Assembly: GCF_029309905.1 (NCBI RefSeq)
Contig: NZ_JARBJP010000002.1
Span: 1 to 64,000, forward strand
Length of the DNA: 64,000 bases
Reading direction: 5' to 3'
DNA from: Brytella acorum
GTDB taxonomy: Bacteria > Pseudomonadota > Alphaproteobacteria > Acetobacterales > Acetobacteraceae
The notes beneath the pieces are model-generated. The model saw nothing but the letters and a program-made list of their open reading frames with translations, was not told the origin of the DNA and did not search any database. Numbering within the stretch: position 1 is the first letter of the stretch; each line of letters starts with the position of its first letter. Positions 34,663 through 42,551 of the stretch are shown piece by piece. The position numbers were made by a program, and so were the translations under genes.

Positions 34663-36014
34663 TGTGCCTGACCGCGGCGTTTCACGAGAACCGCCGCGGA
34701 TAACAGCAGCGCTGGCAGGGCTGGATTGATCCCGCCGATAGGCGCGTCCGTCATACGAAGCGCCAGTCCCAATGCCAGCCCGGCCACGATGCTGATGCCA
34801 GCGCGGCGGGCGCTCGTCCGATGGCCGGTGGCGATCGCGATGAGGCCCGGCAGAAGCGGCGCCATCCCCAGATAAAACAGTGTGTTGAGTTGGGTGAGCA
34901 GCGCGTCAAGCGGACGGGCGGCGAGGGACGCGGCGGCGAGATAGGCGGCCATGACCACGCGGCCCCAGCGCTTCTGCCGCGCGTCATCCAGATGTGGCGC
35001 GAGATTGCGTGCCACCAGGGCCGCGATGGCCAGGGCGATGCCGGACAGCACCACGAGCGCCGAGAGGCCCACCCCCGCGATCACCAGTCCGAACCCCCAT
35101 GATGGCAACAGGTGTCCGGCTGTCGCCAGAAAAGCCGCATCCGGTCGCGCGGCCAGTGGCGGATGGGCGATGGCGAAGCCCGCGATCATCATCAGCAGGG
35201 GAAACAGCACCATGTAGAGCGGCATCAGCCATTGGGCGCGCATAAGCGCCTCGGGGCTTCGCGCGGCGAACACGCCCGCGACCGTCGGGGGCGAGAGGCA
35301 GAAGCCGACCGCCTGGACGATGACGGTGCTCAGCAGAAACGCGTCGCCACGGATCGTCGGATGCGGTGCGAGCGTCTGCGCCATCGACATTGTCGCATGA
35401 ACGGGCCACGCTTTGAGCGCGGTTATGGCCAGCGACGCGATGGCGCCGAGAACGAGAATGTCTTTCAGGGCGCTGACGCGGGCCGGAGCCCGCAAGCCCG
35501 CAAATCCGGATGCGGCCAGAACGAATACGGCCGCCGCCACGCAGGCGATGTCCGCCCCTGCTGGCGTTGAGGGAAAAAGAAAGGCCGCCGCGTGCCGCAG
35601 CCCGATGAACTGCGAGGCTCCGAGCGGAATCAGGATCCATACAAGCAGGATGGCGACGCCGCGTTCAAGTTTTGCGCTCCCGAAATGATCCAGAAACAGG
35701 TCCGGGATCGTCGCGGCTCCACTGCGGGCACCCGCCTGCCAGAGGCGGGGATAGAGAACGAAACCGATCGGGAAGGCCAGGAGGATATAACCGACGAACC
35801 AGAAGGCGAGCGTCGAACCCTTGGCGACGATCCCGCCGGGAAAGCCGAGAAGCGAGCCGATGCTGTACGTTTCGCCAACGGCGAGAAGAAAATAGAGCGG
35901 CGTTGCCAGACGCCCTCCGGCTGCGAAAAAATCGCGACTGCTGTGCGTGCGTGTCCCGGCGGAGAAAGCGAGAACGAGCGCAAGCGCCGCGACCATGACG
36001 ACGGTCGCGATCAT
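34656..36014 (-). CDS. Sodium:solute symporter family (SSS) transporter
   Basis: A 452-residue integral membrane protein with about 13 hydrophobic helices. SSRDFFAAGGRLATPLYFLLAVGETYS is the SSS helix 1-2 region, followed by FPGGIVAKGSTLAFWFVGY. The start at 36014 overlaps the DUF3311 stop by four bases. SSS carriers couple Na+ or H+ to uptake of sugars, amino acids or organic acids. The DUF3311-SSS gene pair is a recognised arrangement, comparable to small subunits assisting acetate or pantothenate carriers; cargo unknown. Confidence 0.87.
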   Translation of the reverse strand: MIATVVMVAALALVLAFSAGTRTHSSRDFFAAGGRLATPLYFLLAVGETYSIGSLLGFPGGIVAKGSTLAFWFVGYILLAFPIGFVLYPRLWQAGARSGAATIPDLFLDHFGSAKLERGVAILLVWILIPLGASQFIGLRHAAAFLFPSTPAGADIACVAAAVFVLAASGFAGLRAPARVSALKDILVLGAIASLAITALKAWPVHATMSMAQTLAPHPTIRGDAFLLSTVIVQAVGFCLSPPTVAGVFAARSPEALMRAQWLMPLYMVLFPLLMMIAGFAIAHPPLAARPDAAFLATAGHLLPSWGFGLVIAGVGLSALVVLSGIALAIAALVARNLAPHLDDARQKRWGRVVMAAYLAAASLAARPLDALLTQLNTLFYLGMAPLLPGLIAIATGHRTSARRAGISIVAGLALGLALRMTDAPIGGINPALPALLLSAAVLVKRRGQAHQ

Positions 36015-36211
36015 GGGGACGGGCGTTCCGCATCCGCCGTGCATCCGGATCGGCGCCATGCGAATAGCAGGCAGAGGCTCGTCAGGGGGATGCATCCGAG
36101 CATCCACCATACGGCCAATGGCAGGCCCCACCACGTTATTGCCGAGCGCTCCAGAAACAGCAGCGGGATGAAATAAAGCCCGAAAGGCAGGATGATCAGG
36201 ATGTTCGTCAT
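36011..36211 (-). CDS. DUF3311-type small membrane protein
   Basis: A 66-residue protein with two hydrophobic helices (ILIILPFGLYFIPLLFLER and WWGLPLAVWWMLGCIPLTSL), then a short polar tail. The WWGLP-x-W-x-W core is that of DUF3311. Its stop overlaps the symporter start (ATGA), so it is probably a small subunit or assembly partner. ATG at 36211 chosen because the hydrophobic domain begins directly after it. Confidence 0.8.
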   Translation of the reverse strand: MTNILIILPFGLYFIPLLFLERSAITWWGLPLAVWWMLGCIPLTSLCLLFAWRRSGCTADAERPSP

Positions 36212-36308
36212 GCGGGGAGCGGGAGCCTCCATGTATGGCAGGCGGGATTTGGCGTGGGAGTCCCGCGCGAAAGAGCGCACCCTACTTCAGGGCGCGTCCA
36301 AGTCCGAC

Positions 36309-36334
36309 ATCCCGATCCGGTGAGCGATCGGGAT
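36309..36334 (-). terminator. Strong hairpin just downstream of the P1 peptidase gene
   Basis: Perfect 9-bp stem: ATCCCGATC (36309-36317) with GATCGGGAT (36326-36334), eight-base loop. It lies five bases beyond the peptidase stop. No T tract follows, so it may be a transcript-stabilising hairpin or a weak terminator. Confidence 0.6.
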
Positions 36335-36338
36335 GATC

Positions 36339-37454
36339 TCAGTCCTTCAGCATGGACCAGCTTTGACCTGCCATTCCCGCAGGCATCCGCGCCTCGTACA
36401 CCCCGCGCGCGATCGAGCGCGCCAGCACGTCCGCCGCGATCGCTCCGATGCGCGCGACGAGCAGCGCGCGCGGTCCCGCGGGCAGGGGGCGGCGGCCCGT
36501 CGAGAGTGCGAAAACGGTATCGCCGTCAAAAGGGGAATGGACCGGACGAATCGCGCGGGCGAGCCCATCCTGGGCCATCATCGCTACGCGGCGACACTCG
36601 TCGGGGTCGAGAGCGGCGTCCGTCGCCACACAGGCTAGCGTCGTGTTGGCGCGCGGCGAGGGATTGATCTTGGCATCGCCCCAGTCTTCCGTATCGACCG
36701 TGACGCGGGCCGCGCCGAGGCCACCAAATTCGCGATCGATCTCGAACGGCGCCGCCCAGAACCGGTTGGTGCCGGGCACTGTGACGCTCCCAAGACTGTT
36801 GCATGCGACGATCGCGCCGACAGTGATCCCGTCATGGGAGACGAAGGACGCGCTGCCGATGCCTCCCTTGAGCGTGCCGGCCGTGGCGCCATAACCCGCG
36901 CCGGCCGTTCCGAGCGCAAAGCGCGCGCGGACATCGTGCAGCGCCGCGACGCCGAGCGCGCGATAGGGCGGCATCGTGCCCCAGCGTTTGTCGCCGCCAT
37001 TGGCGAGATCATAGAGAATGGCCGAGGGAACGATGGGAGAGACGGGCACCCCAGCCGCCGTGCCGAGCGCAAAACCGCGTCCCTGCGCGCCGAGAACGGC
37101 GGCAACGCCGTCCGACGCGGCCAGCCCGTAAACGGAGCCTCCCGACAGCACGATGGCGTCGACGCTGCGGACGAGATTCCAGGGTGTAAGCGCGTCGGTT
37201 TCCCGGGTGCCGGGACCGCCGCCGCGCACGTCGACGGCGCATGTGACGCGTCTGTCAGGCAGGAGGACGGTCACGCCCGTACGGACGCGTTCGTCCTGGG
37301 CCTGCCCGATCTGAAGCCCGTCCACATCGGTGATGAGATTGAGCGGGCCGGACGTCCCGTGTTTCGTCGTCGCGGCGAAAGCCGGGCCAACGCTCAGGAA
37401 GGCGGGCGCCGATAGAAAAAGTCGGCGGCGCGAGAGACCGCGCGCCGCCTTCAT
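36339..37454 (-). CDS. P1-family (S58/NylC-DmpA) N-terminal-nucleophile peptidase/amidase, exported
   Basis: A 371-residue Ntn hydrolase precursor. The N terminus has a twin-Arg-like export signal (LSRRRLFLSAPAFLSVGPAFAA). Conserved segments are GQAQDERVRTGVTVLLP, IVLSGGSVYGLAASDGV, KGGIGSAS, and ANTTLACVATDA, whose Asn-Thr bond is the autocleavage site in NylC-type members (Thr becoming the nucleophile). FDGDTVFALSTG follows. Family activities are aminopeptidase, beta-peptide or cyclic-amide hydrolysis; substrate unknown. It begins one base after the ornithine decarboxylase stop region, so the two are co-transcribed. The ATG at 37454 fits the signal; another at 37484 exists. Confidence 0.82.
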   Translation of the reverse strand: MKAARGLSRRRLFLSAPAFLSVGPAFAATTKHGTSGPLNLITDVDGLQIGQAQDERVRTGVTVLLPDRRVTCAVDVRGGGPGTRETDALTPWNLVRSVDAIVLSGGSVYGLAASDGVAAVLGAQGRGFALGTAAGVPVSPIVPSAILYDLANGGDKRWGTMPPYRALGVAALHDVRARFALGTAGAGYGATAGTLKGGIGSASFVSHDGITVGAIVACNSLGSVTVPGTNRFWAAPFEIDREFGGLGAARVTVDTEDWGDAKINPSPRANTTLACVATDAALDPDECRRVAMMAQDGLARAIRPVHSPFDGDTVFALSTGRRPLPAGPRALLVARIGAIAADVLARSIARGVYEARMPAGMAGQSWSMLKD

Positions 37455-37455
37455 C

Positions 37456-38589
37456 TCAGATGTAATGCTCGGAGAGCGGCGCAAAGCCGTTGAATCCCGT
37501 CGAGCAATAGGTCGAGACGTAAGCGCCGGTCGTCAGCAACTCGATGCGTTCGCCGGATTTCAGCGCAAGCGGGAGTTCGACGCGACGCTTTTCGTACATG
37601 ATGTCCACACCGTCGCAGCTCGGCCCGGCGACGATGGTTTCGCCCGTGGGCTCGCCATCGTGGTCGGTGCGGAACGTGTAGCGGATGGCCTCGCCTTCCG
37701 TCTCGGCCAGACCGCTGAAGCGACCGATGTCGAGATAGACCCAGCGCGGATCGGTTTCCTTGCCGCCGCGACGGCTGACGAGCACGACTTCCGTCGAAAC
37801 GACACCCGCTTCCGCGACGAGGTAGCGGCCCGGCTCGACCAGCATCTGCGGCAGGTCGTTGCCGAAGTGGCGGGTCATGGCCTGACCGATAGCAAGGCCG
37901 AAATCGTCGATATCCGGCACGTCGCTGTTGTAACGGACGGGGAAGCCGCCACCGAGATTGACCATGCGCACGTCGATCCCGTCATTCTTGAGATCGGTGT
38001 GGAGCATGGCGACGCGGGCGATGGCCGCCTCATAGGCATCCGTCTGCGTCTGCTGGCTGCCGACGTGGAAGGAGAGGCCGTACGGATCGAGGCCGAGGTC
38101 GCGCGCCATGAGCATCAGTTCGTGGGCGTGCTTGAGCGTCGTGCCGAACTTGCGCGACAGCGGCCAGTCCGCGCCCGCGTTCTCGACGGCGAGGCGGCAG
38201 AAGACGCGTGCGCCCGGCGCGTGGTCGGCGAGCTTGTAAAGCTCTTCGACGCTGTCGAAGACGAACAGGTCGATGCCGAGCGCGAAGGCTTCGCGAATGG
38301 ACGACACTTTCTTGACGGTGTTGCCGAACGAAATGCGGTCCGGCGTGGCGCCCGCGGCGACGCACTGGCGGATCTCGCCGATCGAGGCCGCGTCGAACGA
38401 GGAACCGAGCGAGACGAGGCGCTCAAGGATCTGCGGCGCGGGATTCGCCTTGACGGCGTAATAGATGTGCGCGAGCGGGAGCGCGTCGCTGAGCGCCGCA
38501 TAGCGGGCCGCAACGTGATCCACGTCGACGACGAGGCACGGGGTCGCCGGCTGCTGCTCGGCGAGATAACGGGCGATTTTCGGAGTCAT
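37456..38589 (-). CDS. Ornithine/lysine decarboxylase, fold-type III PLP
   Basis: Makes putrescine (or cadaverine) in polyamine synthesis. A 377-residue alanine-racemase-fold enzyme: PLP Lys in IYYAVKANPAP (about residue 48), the glycine loop GGGFPVRY, and the active-site Cys in VAGPSCDGVDIM near residue 320, with STYCSTGFNGF at the end. Length and motifs match the short alphaproteobacterial ODC group rather than the longer LysA. ATG at 38589 has GGAGGAG just upstream. Followed immediately by the P1 peptidase gene. Confidence 0.9.
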   Translation of the reverse strand: MTPKIARYLAEQQPATPCLVVDVDHVAARYAALSDALPLAHIYYAVKANPAPQILERLVSLGSSFDAASIGEIRQCVAAGATPDRISFGNTVKKVSSIREAFALGIDLFVFDSVEELYKLADHAPGARVFCRLAVENAGADWPLSRKFGTTLKHAHELMLMARDLGLDPYGLSFHVGSQQTQTDAYEAAIARVAMLHTDLKNDGIDVRMVNLGGGFPVRYNSDVPDIDDFGLAIGQAMTRHFGNDLPQMLVEPGRYLVAEAGVVSTEVVLVSRRGGKETDPRWVYLDIGRFSGLAETEGEAIRYTFRTDHDGEPTGETIVAGPSCDGVDIMYEKRRVELPLALKSGERIELLTTGAYVSTYCSTGFNGFAPLSEHYI

Positions 38590-38958
38590 GTGTGCTCCTC
38601 CCGATAGCCGGTCCCAGCGGGAGCGGCATGTTGCGAAACGGTCGAACGGACCGGCGATCAAAACGTGGATGCATCGCTGCGCTCAAAGACAGACATGTCC
38701 CGGAACGCACTGGGGCAACCCGATTGCCAGAACGCTTGACGTCGTTGCGTAACCTACAGAGGGCCAGTGGCACGTGCGTTGCTGCGTGGGCGGCGATATG
38801 AGGCTAAAATTCCCTCGTTGCAACAGCATTTTTGGCATCTGGGGAAGATTTCATATTTCTTTTCCGTTATTGCGGAAAAGAGAGTTCCTTTCATGGAACG
38901 TATGAGCGGCTCGCATGTAAAGAGGAGGGCGCTCATCCGCCACCGTTCTCGAATATCC
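38590..38958 (+). other. Divergent intergenic region upstream of ODC and the YihY gene
   Basis: About 370 bases without a convincing gene. The half nearest ODC is GC-rich; the half nearest the YihY gene is AT-rich and holds the palindrome at 38859-38880. A frame open from 38767 into the YihY protein contains no plausible ribosome site or homology. Confidence 0.5.
38859..38880. promoter_or_regulatory. 8-bp palindrome CTTTTCCG-N6-CGGAAAAG
   Basis: Perfect inverted repeat (38859-38866 and 38873-38880, spacer TTATTG) upstream of the YihY gene. Its core TTCCG-N6-CGGAA, with spacer sharing T-ATT-, is 14/16 identical to the palindrome before minD at 47572-47589. Confidence 0.6.
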
Positions 38959-40107
38959 ATGAGGAGTTCCCGTTTGATCGATGCTTCGCGCCAGACAAGC
39001 CACGCCGGCGAATCCCTTCCCGACGGACGGGACGAGACCGTGCAACTGTCCGGCGGGCGCGTCGATGCCCACGACACGCGGAGCGAAGGGTGGGATGAAC
39101 CGGGTACCGGAGCTCTCTCGCCCCTCAGGATGCCATGGTCAGGCTGGAAACTGATCGTTCGGCAGACGATTTTCGAACTGGGCTCGAGCCAGTGCTCGCT
39201 GGCCGCCGGGGGATGTGCGTTTTTCTCGACGCTTTCGCTTTTCCCCGCGCTCAGCACGCTCATTTCGCTTTACGGCCTGGTGTTCGATGTCCAGTCCGTC
39301 GAACCGCAGCTTGAAGTCATGCGGCGGTTGCTGCCCTACGGCGCGTATACCCTTATCGGCACCCAGATCCACAGCCTGGTGACGCAGCCGCATTCATCGC
39401 TGACGATCGGGCTGATCTTTTCTTTCGCCGTCGCCCTCTGGTCAGCTTCGGCCGCGACGAAATCCGTCCTGATGGCGCTGAATATCGCTTATGACGTCAC
39501 GGAAAAACGCGGCTTTTTCGCCTTCCAGTTCATGGCGCTCGCGACGACGTTCAGCGGCGCGCTCGGAGCCGGGCTGACCCTGGCGGTGATGGTGGCGCTG
39601 CCCGCGCTCGTTCACATCCTGCCCATGTATTTCGGGTTCAGTCATCTGCCATATCCGCTGGACTTCTTCATGGATTACGGCACGAGCGCCCTGATCAAAT
39701 GGGGCTCAACCGTGCTGGTGCTGTTCTTCGTCTTCATGGCCCTGACCATGCTGTACCGCTTCGGTCCATGCCGACCCGCCGTGGCCTGGCGCTGGGTGAT
39801 GCCCGGCTCCATTCTCTCCACGCTGCTCTGGGTGCTCAGTTCAAAAATCTTCTCGTTCTACGTGGCGCATTACGGTGGCTACAACGCGACCTACGGACCT
39901 CTGGGCACGGTGGCGGCCATGATGATGTGGATGTTCGTCAGCGCCTATGTCGTCCTGCTGGGCGCGGAGCTGAACGCGGGAATCGAGGATCGGGTGGTGG
40001 GACGCAAGCCGAAACTCTCGGCGGAGGCTGTCGAGGTCATGGGCGAGCAGCGGCGCGTCGCGGAAGAAGTGCTGCGCAATGCGGCAGCGCCTTCGGCGAC
40101 GCCCTGA
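38959..40107 (+). CDS. YihY/UPF0761-family inner membrane protein
   Basis: About 382 residues. A hydrophilic N-terminal part of around 70 residues is followed by the family core: six hydrophobic segments from GGCAFFSTLSLFPALSTLISLYG through LGTVAAMMMWMFVSAYVVLLGAELNAGIE. Formerly annotated as RNase BN, now regarded as a membrane protein of unclear role, sometimes in virulence or envelope integrity. The start is uncertain: ATG 38959, or TTG 38974 which has AGGAG seven bases upstream; ATG 38893 is also in frame. A candidate operator lies about 80 bases upstream. Confidence 0.82.
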   Translation: MRSSRLIDASRQTSHAGESLPDGRDETVQLSGGRVDAHDTRSEGWDEPGTGALSPLRMPWSGWKLIVRQTIFELGSSQCSLAAGGCAFFSTLSLFPALSTLISLYGLVFDVQSVEPQLEVMRRLLPYGAYTLIGTQIHSLVTQPHSSLTIGLIFSFAVALWSASAATKSVLMALNIAYDVTEKRGFFAFQFMALATTFSGALGAGLTLAVMVALPALVHILPMYFGFSHLPYPLDFFMDYGTSALIKWGSTVLVLFFVFMALTMLYRFGPCRPAVAWRWVMPGSILSTLLWVLSSKIFSFYVAHYGGYNATYGPLGTVAAMMMWMFVSAYVVLLGAELNAGIEDRVVGRKPKLSAEAVEVMGEQRRVAEEVLRNAAAPSATP

Positions 40108-40147
40108 TCGAAAAGACGTCGCGGGTCAGTGGCCTCCTGCTCGGACG

Positions 40148-40324
40148 TCAGTGGCATCCGCCGCCCTTGCATCCACCGCATGTGCCGCAGCCTCCCTTGC
40201 CGCCGCCTTGCGCTTTCGGACCGATCGCGGGGCGCAGACGCGATGTGGGGAGGAGTTTGCGTCCCCAGTAGAGGGCGCAGACGGCCACGATCGCAATGAC
40301 GAGCAATGTTTCGGCCATAATCAT
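40148..40324 (-). CDS. FeoB-associated Cys-rich membrane protein
   Basis: A 58-residue protein: one N-terminal transmembrane helix (AETLLVIAIVAVCALYW), a short basic linker, then a Gly/Cys tail (GCGTCGGCKGGGCH). This is the layout of the small FeoB-associated Cys-rich family, thought to assist ferrous iron passage or sensing. The ATG overlaps the feoB stop by four bases, or the second Met at 40318 is used. Four closely spaced Cys and a final His could bind Fe(II) or an Fe-S cluster. Confidence 0.85.
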   Translation of the reverse strand: MIMAETLLVIAIVAVCALYWGRKLLPTSRLRPAIGPKAQGGGKGGCGTCGGCKGGGCH

Positions 40325-42168
40325 CCTCCTCCGAGAAGACGCGCGACGTGGTAAGTCACGAAAGCTGCCCCGTAAGCCAGGGCAAACAGATATGTGGCGG
40401 TGCCAGCGACGAATTTCCAGGAGTTGGTCTCCCGCCGGATGACCGCCAGGGTGGACAGGCACTGCGGCGCATAGACGTACCACGCCAGAAGCGAGAGCGC
40501 CGTTGCAAGACTCCACTGCGCCGAGAGGAGCGGCGTCAACTGCCCCGCGGCGTCGTCGCCTGTCGCGCCGAGCGCGTAAACCGTGGCCAGGGCGCTGACC
40601 GCGACCTCGCGCGCGGCGAGGCCGGGGATCAGGGAGACGCAGATCTGCCAGTTGAATCCGATCGGCGCGAAGACAGGCTGCATCCAGTGTCCGATCCGCC
40701 CTGCCAGACTCCAGTCGATGGCGGCCCCGGTTGTCCCGGCGGGGGGGGCGGGGAAACTCGACAGCGCCCAGAGCAGCACGTTGAGTGTCACGATGATCGT
40801 TCCGACGCGCGACAGGAAGATGGTCGCGCGCTGCCATAGACCCATGGCGAGGTTGCGAAGGGACGGTACGCGATAGGCAGGCAGTTCAAGCAGCAGCGGG
40901 TGTTCCGCAGAGGCGGTGCCCCGGGTCATGACGCGGGCAACGATCAGCCCGCTCAGAATGGCCACGGCATAGAGACCGAAAAGGACGAGCCCCTGAAGCC
41001 CCAGGACGCCCAACACGGTGCGCTGGGGGATGAACGCGCCAATGAGCAGGGTGTAGACTGGCAGGCGCGCGGAGCAGGTCATCAGCGGCGCGACGAGGAT
41101 GGTCACCAGACGGTCGCGCGGGTTCTGGATCGTGCGGGCTGCCATGATGCCGGGAATGGCGCAGGCGAAGCTCGACAGCAGCGGAATGAACGACCGGCCG
41201 CTCAGCCCGGCGGCGGCCATGATGCGATCGAGCAGGAAGGCGGCGCGGGGCAGGTAGCCGGATTCCTCGAGCGCCAGAATCCACAGGAAAAGAATCAGGA
41301 TCTGCGGGAGATAGACGATGACGGTGCCAGCCCCGGCGATTACGCCGTCAACGAGCAGGCTTCGCAGCATGCTGTCCGGCAGAAGCGAGCCGACCAGAAC
41401 GCCCAGATGCGCGACACCGGACTCGAGACTGTCCATGATGGGCTGCGCCCATGAGAATACGGTCTGGAACATCACGAACAGCACGATGAGCAGGATCAGC
41501 GGGCCGATGACGGGGTGCAGGAACCAGTGATCGAGGCGGTCGGCCAGGGTCGCCTCCCGCAGATCCTCGCTCGATACGAAAGCCGCCAGGATACGGCGCA
41601 CCTCGACATGCGCGTCCGCGCCTTCCGGCAGCGGCGGCGGCGGGGCGGGAAGGGGAGCGTCCAGTGCCTCGAGAACTCGCGCCGCCCCGCCGGTTCGAAC
41701 GCTGATGGCCGGGATGACCGGAACGCCCAGCTCGTGCGCCAGTCCTTTGATGTCGATCGTCATGCCGCGCCGTTCCGCCTCGTCCATCATGTTCAGGACG
41801 AGGATCATCGGAACGCCGAGCTGCCGGATTTCGAGAACGAAGCGCAGATGCAGACGCAGATTCGTGGCGTCCGCGACGCAGATCAGCAGTTGCGGACGCG
41901 GTTCGCTGGAGTGTTCACCGAGACAGACGGCGCGCGTCACGTCTTCGTCCGGGCTCGTGGCCTGCAGACTGTAGGCGCCCGGAAGGTCGAGCAGGCGAAC
42001 GGGATGCCCCCCCGGAGTCACGAGCCTTCCTTCCTTACGCTCCACCGTGACGCCCGCGTAGTTCGCCACCTTCTGGCGGCTGCCGGTCAACTGGTTGAAG
42101 AGCGCTGTCTTGCCGCAATTGGGATTTCCCACCAGCGCGGCGTAGAGCGTCGTGACACTTGCATCCAT
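40321..42168 (-). CDS. feoB: Ferrous iron transporter FeoB
   Basis: Inner-membrane Fe(II) permease with an N-terminal cytosolic G domain, 615 residues. G1 GNPNCGKT, G3 DLPGAYSL, G4 NMMDEA. The helical guanine-dissociation-inhibitor-like spacer follows, then two Gate motifs with about ten membrane helices (GRSFIPLLSSFACAIPGIM and ISLIPGLAAREVAVSAL). Shorter than the E. coli protein (773), as in many alphaproteobacteria. ATG at 42168; a TTG at 42186 is in frame. Middle gene of feoA-feoB-Cys-rich partner. Confidence 0.96.
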   Translation of the reverse strand: MDASVTTLYAALVGNPNCGKTALFNQLTGSRQKVANYAGVTVERKEGRLVTPGGHPVRLLDLPGAYSLQATSPDEDVTRAVCLGEHSSEPRPQLLICVADATNLRLHLRFVLEIRQLGVPMILVLNMMDEAERRGMTIDIKGLAHELGVPVIPAISVRTGGAARVLEALDAPLPAPPPPLPEGADAHVEVRRILAAFVSSEDLREATLADRLDHWFLHPVIGPLILLIVLFVMFQTVFSWAQPIMDSLESGVAHLGVLVGSLLPDSMLRSLLVDGVIAGAGTVIVYLPQILILFLWILALEESGYLPRAAFLLDRIMAAAGLSGRSFIPLLSSFACAIPGIMAARTIQNPRDRLVTILVAPLMTCSARLPVYTLLIGAFIPQRTVLGVLGLQGLVLFGLYAVAILSGLIVARVMTRGTASAEHPLLLELPAYRVPSLRNLAMGLWQRATIFLSRVGTIIVTLNVLLWALSSFPAPPAGTTGAAIDWSLAGRIGHWMQPVFAPIGFNWQICVSLIPGLAAREVAVSALATVYALGATGDDAAGQLTPLLSAQWSLATALSLLAWYVYAPQCLSTLAVIRRETNSWKFVAGTATYLFALAYGAAFVTYHVARLLGGG

Positions 42169-42188
42169 AAAACGAGTTGGCCCCAAAC

Positions 42189-42428
42189 CTAGCTGGCCCC
42201 CCGCAGATGAACGCGCGCGGCTTCTTCGCGCCGCAGCGCGAAGCGGGTGCTGCCGATCCGGACGGCGATGGGATTTCCCCCCATCGGTCCGATGGCGATC
42301 ACCTGCACCGGCTCGCCGGACACGAAGCCAAGCTCGACCAGCCGCTTCATGATCGGGTCGGAAACCCCCTGGGGTTCAACGCGGTCGATAATCGCTGTCT
42401 CGCCTCTGGGAAGGGTATTCAGATACAT
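42189..42428 (-). CDS. feoA: FeoA-type SH3 domain protein
   Basis: A 79-residue SH3-like beta barrel: MKRLVELGFVSGEPVQVIAIGPMGGNPIAVRIGSTRFALRREEA-type sequence, matching FeoA, which binds FeoB and is needed for full Fe(II) uptake. First gene of the operon, with a palindrome about 26 bases upstream of the start that may be its iron-responsive operator. Confidence 0.92.
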   Translation of the reverse strand: MYLNTLPRGETAIIDRVEPQGVSDPIMKRLVELGFVSGEPVQVIAIGPMGGNPIAVRIGSTRFALRREEAARVHLRGAS

Positions 42429-42453
42429 CGGCGCGACGTTCCTGTATTTAAAG

Positions 42454-42470
42454 TTAAGAACGCGTCTTAA
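42454..42470. promoter_or_regulatory. Candidate iron operator, TTAAGA-N5-TCTTAA
   Basis: Perfect 6-bp inverted repeat (42454-42459, 42465-42470) in the AT-rich gap upstream of feoA, where the promoter is expected. No close match to a known Fur or Irr box. Confidence 0.45.
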
Positions 42471-42551
42471 TATCTCCCCGTCGTGCTGTCCATGTTTTAC
42501 AGGATGCGCGCGGATTAACGTTTCGCGAGAACGGCTCCTTATCGGGGAAGA

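Noticed and set aside
40325-40837. Extension of the small Cys-rich protein into a 229-codon frame
   Set aside because: The extension is antisense-free but out of frame within feoB; the true gene is the last 58 codons starting at the feoB stop.
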